64,000 bases of DNA, from the NCBI RefSeq assembly GCF_900243745.1, contig NZ_LT984798.1, positions 2,288,501 to 2,352,500 of the forward strand, written 5' to 3'. A program made the position numbers and the translations under genes. Positions 61,855 through 64,000 of the stretch are shown one piece after another. The first letter of the stretch is position 1. Each line of letters opens with the position of its first letter. Origin of the DNA: Desulfovibrio sp. G11. Lineage in GTDB: Bacteria > Desulfobacterota > Desulfovibrionia > Desulfovibrionales > Desulfovibrionaceae. The notes under the pieces are model-generated. The model worked only from the letters and a program-made list of their open reading frames with translations. It ran no database searches and was not told where the DNA came from.

Positions 61855-62166
61855 TCAGGGGCGCCCGTGTCTGTCGGCGTCGCCTTGCGGCGGTGCGTCA
61901 GGGCAGGGCGCGTGGGGCAGGGGTGCTCCGGCGTGCATGGCCCGCAAAACGGCCCGGGCCAGTTCTTCCTCTTCCATTGCCTCTGCAGGCAGTCCCAGGC
62001 GCTGCCCTTCCATACGCAGCATGGCGGACGAAAATTCCGGCGGCAGAGCCTGGAGGGTACGCGGCCCATCAGGAGCGGCCGCCGAAAAGGGGGCTTCATC
62101 CGTCACAGACAGAGGGCGCGCGCGCCACACCCCCCGCAAGAAATTTCTTCTGCTCGTGCCGGTCAT
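61855..62166 (-). CDS. Small RR-motif protein of unknown function
   Basis: A 103-residue protein beginning [13 protein letters not shown], which has the Tat SRRxFLR motif but no hydrophobic h-region behind it. The rest is polar with an acidic stretch ([13 protein letters not shown]) and a Pro/His/Asp-rich end. Its ATG overlaps the GntR stop by four bases (ATGA), so it is translated with the regulator. It could be a truncated or decoy Tat substrate, a short FdhX-like target, or a chaperone-like partner. Confidence 0.7.
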   Translation of the reverse strand: MTGTSRRNFLRGVWRARPLSVTDEAPFSAAAPDGPRTLQALPPEFSSAMLRMEGQRLGLPAEAMEEEELARAVLRAMHAGAPLPHAPCPDAPPQGDADRHGRP

Positions 62167-62807
62167 GCTTCTTCTCCCATGCCCTGTAAAAGGCAGGCAG
62201 CGTAAGCCGACAGGGCGGCAGATGATGCCTGCGGATCTGCGTGGCGCAGGCCATGCAGGGTGCGGGCAAGATGCTTGAATATTTCCTCAAGGCGTATGGG
62301 CGGGCAGTCCTGCAAAAGCCGCGCGAGGGCGTGGGCATCCGGCAGGGTTGCCGCTCCGGCCTGGGCCAGACGGGTATTGGAAAGTCCCTGTAGCAAGGCG
62401 GAAAAAAACTGCAGGTGATATTGCGCGAAAAGCCGCATGTCGTCCGCATGCAGCGCCATGCCGGCAGCAGATAGCTGGCGCTCCAGCGTGAATATGGCCG
62501 AAGGGGCGAAAGATGGCTGTGCCGTCATAAGCAGGTGCGGCATCACAATGCGGAAGGCCCGCAGGCTGTCCGCCAGACTGGCATTGTCGGAGCGGCAGGG
62601 CAGTGCTTTTACGAAGGTGCCGCTGCCGCGCCTGGTTTCCAGTATTCCGCGGCCCACCAGGGTGCGCAACGCCGTGCGCAGTGTGGCCCGGCTCACGCCG
62701 AGCTTTTCCGCCAGCAGGCGCTCTGCGGGCAGCCGTTCAAAAAGGTTCCAGTGCCCTTTCAGCAGTGCCTGTTCCAGACGTCGTTCCGTAGTGGCAGGTG
62801 TAGTCAT
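62163..62807 (-). CDS. GntR-family (FCD-type) transcriptional regulator
   Basis: A 214-residue regulator. The winged HTH occupies 1-70: [41 protein letters not shown] helical ligand-binding domain of the FCD type follows. Such regulators respond to small carboxylates or amino acids and bind TGGTnnnACCA operators, which occur twice in the upstream region. It leads the operon and probably controls itself. Confidence 0.9.
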   Translation of the reverse strand: MTTPATTERRLEQALLKGHWNLFERLPAERLLAEKLGVSRATLRTALRTLVGRGILETRRGSGTFVKALPCRSDNASLADSLRAFRIVMPHLLMTAQPSFAPSAIFTLERQLSAAGMALHADDMRLFAQYHLQFFSALLQGLSNTRLAQAGAATLPDAHALARLLQDCPPIRLEEIFKHLARTLHGLRHADPQASSAALSAYAACLLQGMGEEA

Positions 62808-62865
62808 GGCCTTCCCCTGCAGGTTTGTCTTGTTGTGTTGATTCTGTCCCTTTGGGATTTTTATG

Positions 62866-62887
62866 ACAATATTCCGGAAAATATTGT
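62866..62887. promoter_or_regulatory. 22-bp palindrome upstream of the GntR gene
   Basis: ACAATATT and AATATTGT flank a CCGGAA centre. It lies 59-80 bp upstream of the regulator start in AT-rich promoter-like DNA and may be an operator. Confidence 0.5.
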
Positions 62888-62935
62888 ATATATTTCTTTT
62901 ATTGCACTGTATTTATACGTTTTTTCCATATTTTC

Positions 62936-62946
62936 TGGTCATACCA
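62936..62946. promoter_or_regulatory. Predicted GntR (FCD) operator 1
   Basis: TGGTCATACCA fits the TGGTnnnACCA consensus of FadR/PdhR/LldR-type regulators. It lies in the shared region between the GntR gene and the plus-strand gene at 63139. Confidence 0.65.
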
Positions 62947-63026
62947 AAGATTTGTATTCCGCTTTAAAGTACACAGTTAATCGTATATTATGCAGATTTT
63001 TGTGGCATTTTCAGAAAAAAATAAAG

Positions 63027-63041
63027 ATTGGTATGACCAAT
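63027..63041. promoter_or_regulatory. Predicted GntR (FCD) operator 2
   Basis: ATTGGTATGACCAAT is a perfect palindrome around ATG with the same core as operator 1 in reverse. It equals the classic PdhR-type site and lies about 100 bp upstream of the ATG at 63139, so it may also control that gene. Confidence 0.7.
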
Positions 63042-63138
63042 TATACTGTGAAAAAAGGCTTGCCCTGCAAATATATCTATTTTACTGGCAAGCAGACCGG
63101 CAGCAACCGGTTGTGCCCAAAAGGCTGAAGGAGTTTGT

Positions 63139-64000
63139 ATGCCGCGTTTTTCGCAGTGGCGGAGCGGATTTCCCGGATTGTTGTGGAGCATTCGGCAGCG
63201 TGAGTCTCGGCTCAAGCTTTTTACGCGCTGGCAGGTGGAGGGGCTGGATGCTCCCCAGTTGCTGAAGAATGCCACGTACCGCAAGCAGGTTGTCATGCCG
63301 GAAGACTATCCTCTTCTGGTGGAATTCTGGGATATGATTCATGCCGCGCGGCCTGCTGCGGCCATTTTTCGCCTGCGGGCGGACGGGGGGCGTAAGCCGC
63401 TCATTCTGCAGGGCTGGCCCGAACCCGGGCAGGACGTGTACAGCGGCTTGCTTAAAAGCGCTTTTTTGCCCGGCGGCTACGGATCGGCATGCTATAACGC
63501 GCAGCTTGGCATGCGTGTGGGCGATGTGGATTATCCGGTGTTTACCATTGATCTGGAAGACTGCCGCCTCAAGGAAGCGAATACGGCCGCGAGCAGGCTG
63601 TTCATGCGTCAGGGGCAGGGCTGCAGCCTTTTGTCGCTGGAAGATATCGCGCCGCAGAATCTGGGGGAGCAGCTTCTCAGTGCCGCACGCCAGGCTGTAC
63701 GGGAAGATGCGTGGTCGGGAAAACTCATGCTGGGCAATGCGGAGCGCGGGCTTTTTTCAACCTACGTGCGACTGACCCCCTGGGGCGGGGCGCAGGGCCG
63801 GGTAGTGCGGGCTGCCCTGGTGCGTGTGGACGCCAAAACCATGATGCGTCCCTTTGGTACAGACAGCGATGGGGCCTTGCGCCCGGGCGACCTGCGCCCC
63901 GCCCTGGAAGAACTTTGGAACACATGCGGCCCGGAGGTGGACGGGCTTATGCTGTCGCACATTCAGTCCGGTAGCGGCAAGGTAACAGTCTACGGTGTGG
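63139..64000 (+). CDS. Possible PAS-type sensor protein, N-terminal part, cut by the window edge
   Basis: At least 287 residues; it runs off the right edge. AAGGAG lies six bases before the ATG. The visible part starts with a basic segment (MPRFSQWRSGFPGLLWSIRQRES) and has PAS-like regions (LLVEFWDMIHAARPAAAIFRL; TIDLEDCRLKEANTAASRLFMRQG). It may be the sensory part of a kinase or cyclase, but the output domain is outside the window. It faces the GntR operon and shares its control region. Confidence 0.72.
   Translation, partial: MPRFSQWRSGFPGLLWSIRQRESRLKLFTRWQVEGLDAPQLLKNATYRKQVVMPEDYPLLVEFWDMIHAARPAAAIFRLRADGGRKPLILQGWPEPGQDVYSGLLKSAFLPGGYGSACYNAQLGMRVGDVDYPVFTIDLEDCRLKEANTAASRLFMRQGQGCSLLSLEDIAPQNLGEQLLSAARQAVREDAWSGKLMLGNAERGLFSTYVRLTPWGGAQGRVVRAALVRVDAKTMMRPFGTDSDGALRPGDLRPALEELWNTCGPEVDGLMLSHIQSGSGKVTVYGV

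Noticed and set aside
1..64000. CRISPR arrays, prophage, integrase or tRNA-borne island
   Set aside because: No spaced direct repeats, phage structural genes or integrase were found; the only mobile element is the IS4-family insertion, and the tRNA-Thr has no attached duplicate end.

Overview
The window looks like chromosomal DNA of a sulfate-reducing deltaproteobacterium of the Desulfovibrio group. It is GC-rich and gene-dense. Its content is typical of that lineage: tandem moeA paralogues and a modD-type gene (Mo/W metabolism), nikR, a NikM-like DUF4198 protein, selA (selenocysteine), a FeoA protein, and many sensor and c-di-GMP-type proteins. The assignment rests on gene content and protein style only; there is no rRNA or marker gene to test it.

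Layout. 1-2650: two moeA-type genes and a tRNA-Thr(CGT). 2700-8140: minus-strand housekeeping genes (gluQ, NlpC/P60 lipoprotein, a FlgC-like rod protein, a nikR-folE2 pair, a methyltransferase). 8230-10240: ilvA, followed by a non-coding stretch with several hairpins and a very strong terminator. 10248-13319: a 1023-residue GGDEF-PAS-GAF-GGDEF-EAL protein. 13578-16536: an amino-acid ABC importer operon. 16898-20690: WbaP-type sugar-phosphate transferase, glycosyltransferase 9 and an aminotransferase. 20944-25151: a metal locus with a P1B-type ATPase that has an SCALK motif instead of CPx, a DUF6110-like small membrane protein, two HMA_2-like proteins and FeoA; it resembles ferrosome (fez) clusters. 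25289-27337: acs, with nested palindromes upstream. 28141-30699: maf, yfcE-like phosphodiesterase, Trm112-like protein and a PHP phosphoesterase. 30952-40169: Eis-like acetyltransferase, AlkD-like protein, M18 aminopeptidase, selA-folC, a DksA/TraR zinc finger, a thioesterase and a Tim44-domain protein. 40310-41559: a complete IS4-family element with a 5-bp target duplication, followed by an AT-rich stretch and an AadA-type nucleotidyltransferase. 42761-46291: DUF4198 protein, ComF, flavoprotein and MBL hydrolase. 46705-52784: a degenerate GGDEF/TPR protein, then a MoxR ATPase / VWA-metallopeptidase / unknown trio. 52891-56629: modD, a DEAD-box helicase and tatA. 57313-62807: a five-gene GntR-controlled operon (regulator, RR-motif micro-protein, 11-TM membrane protein, Tat-exported MBL hydrolase, CobW GTPase with a large unknown N-terminal region). 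It faces a truncated, possibly sensor-type gene at the right edge. The shared intergenic region carries two TGGTnnnACCA operators.

The two stretches most worth attention are the ferrosome-like metal locus (20944-25151) and the GntR/Tat-MBL/CobW operon with its operators (57313-63141), for which I know no described function. Several 400-700 bp gaps hold no gene I can support.
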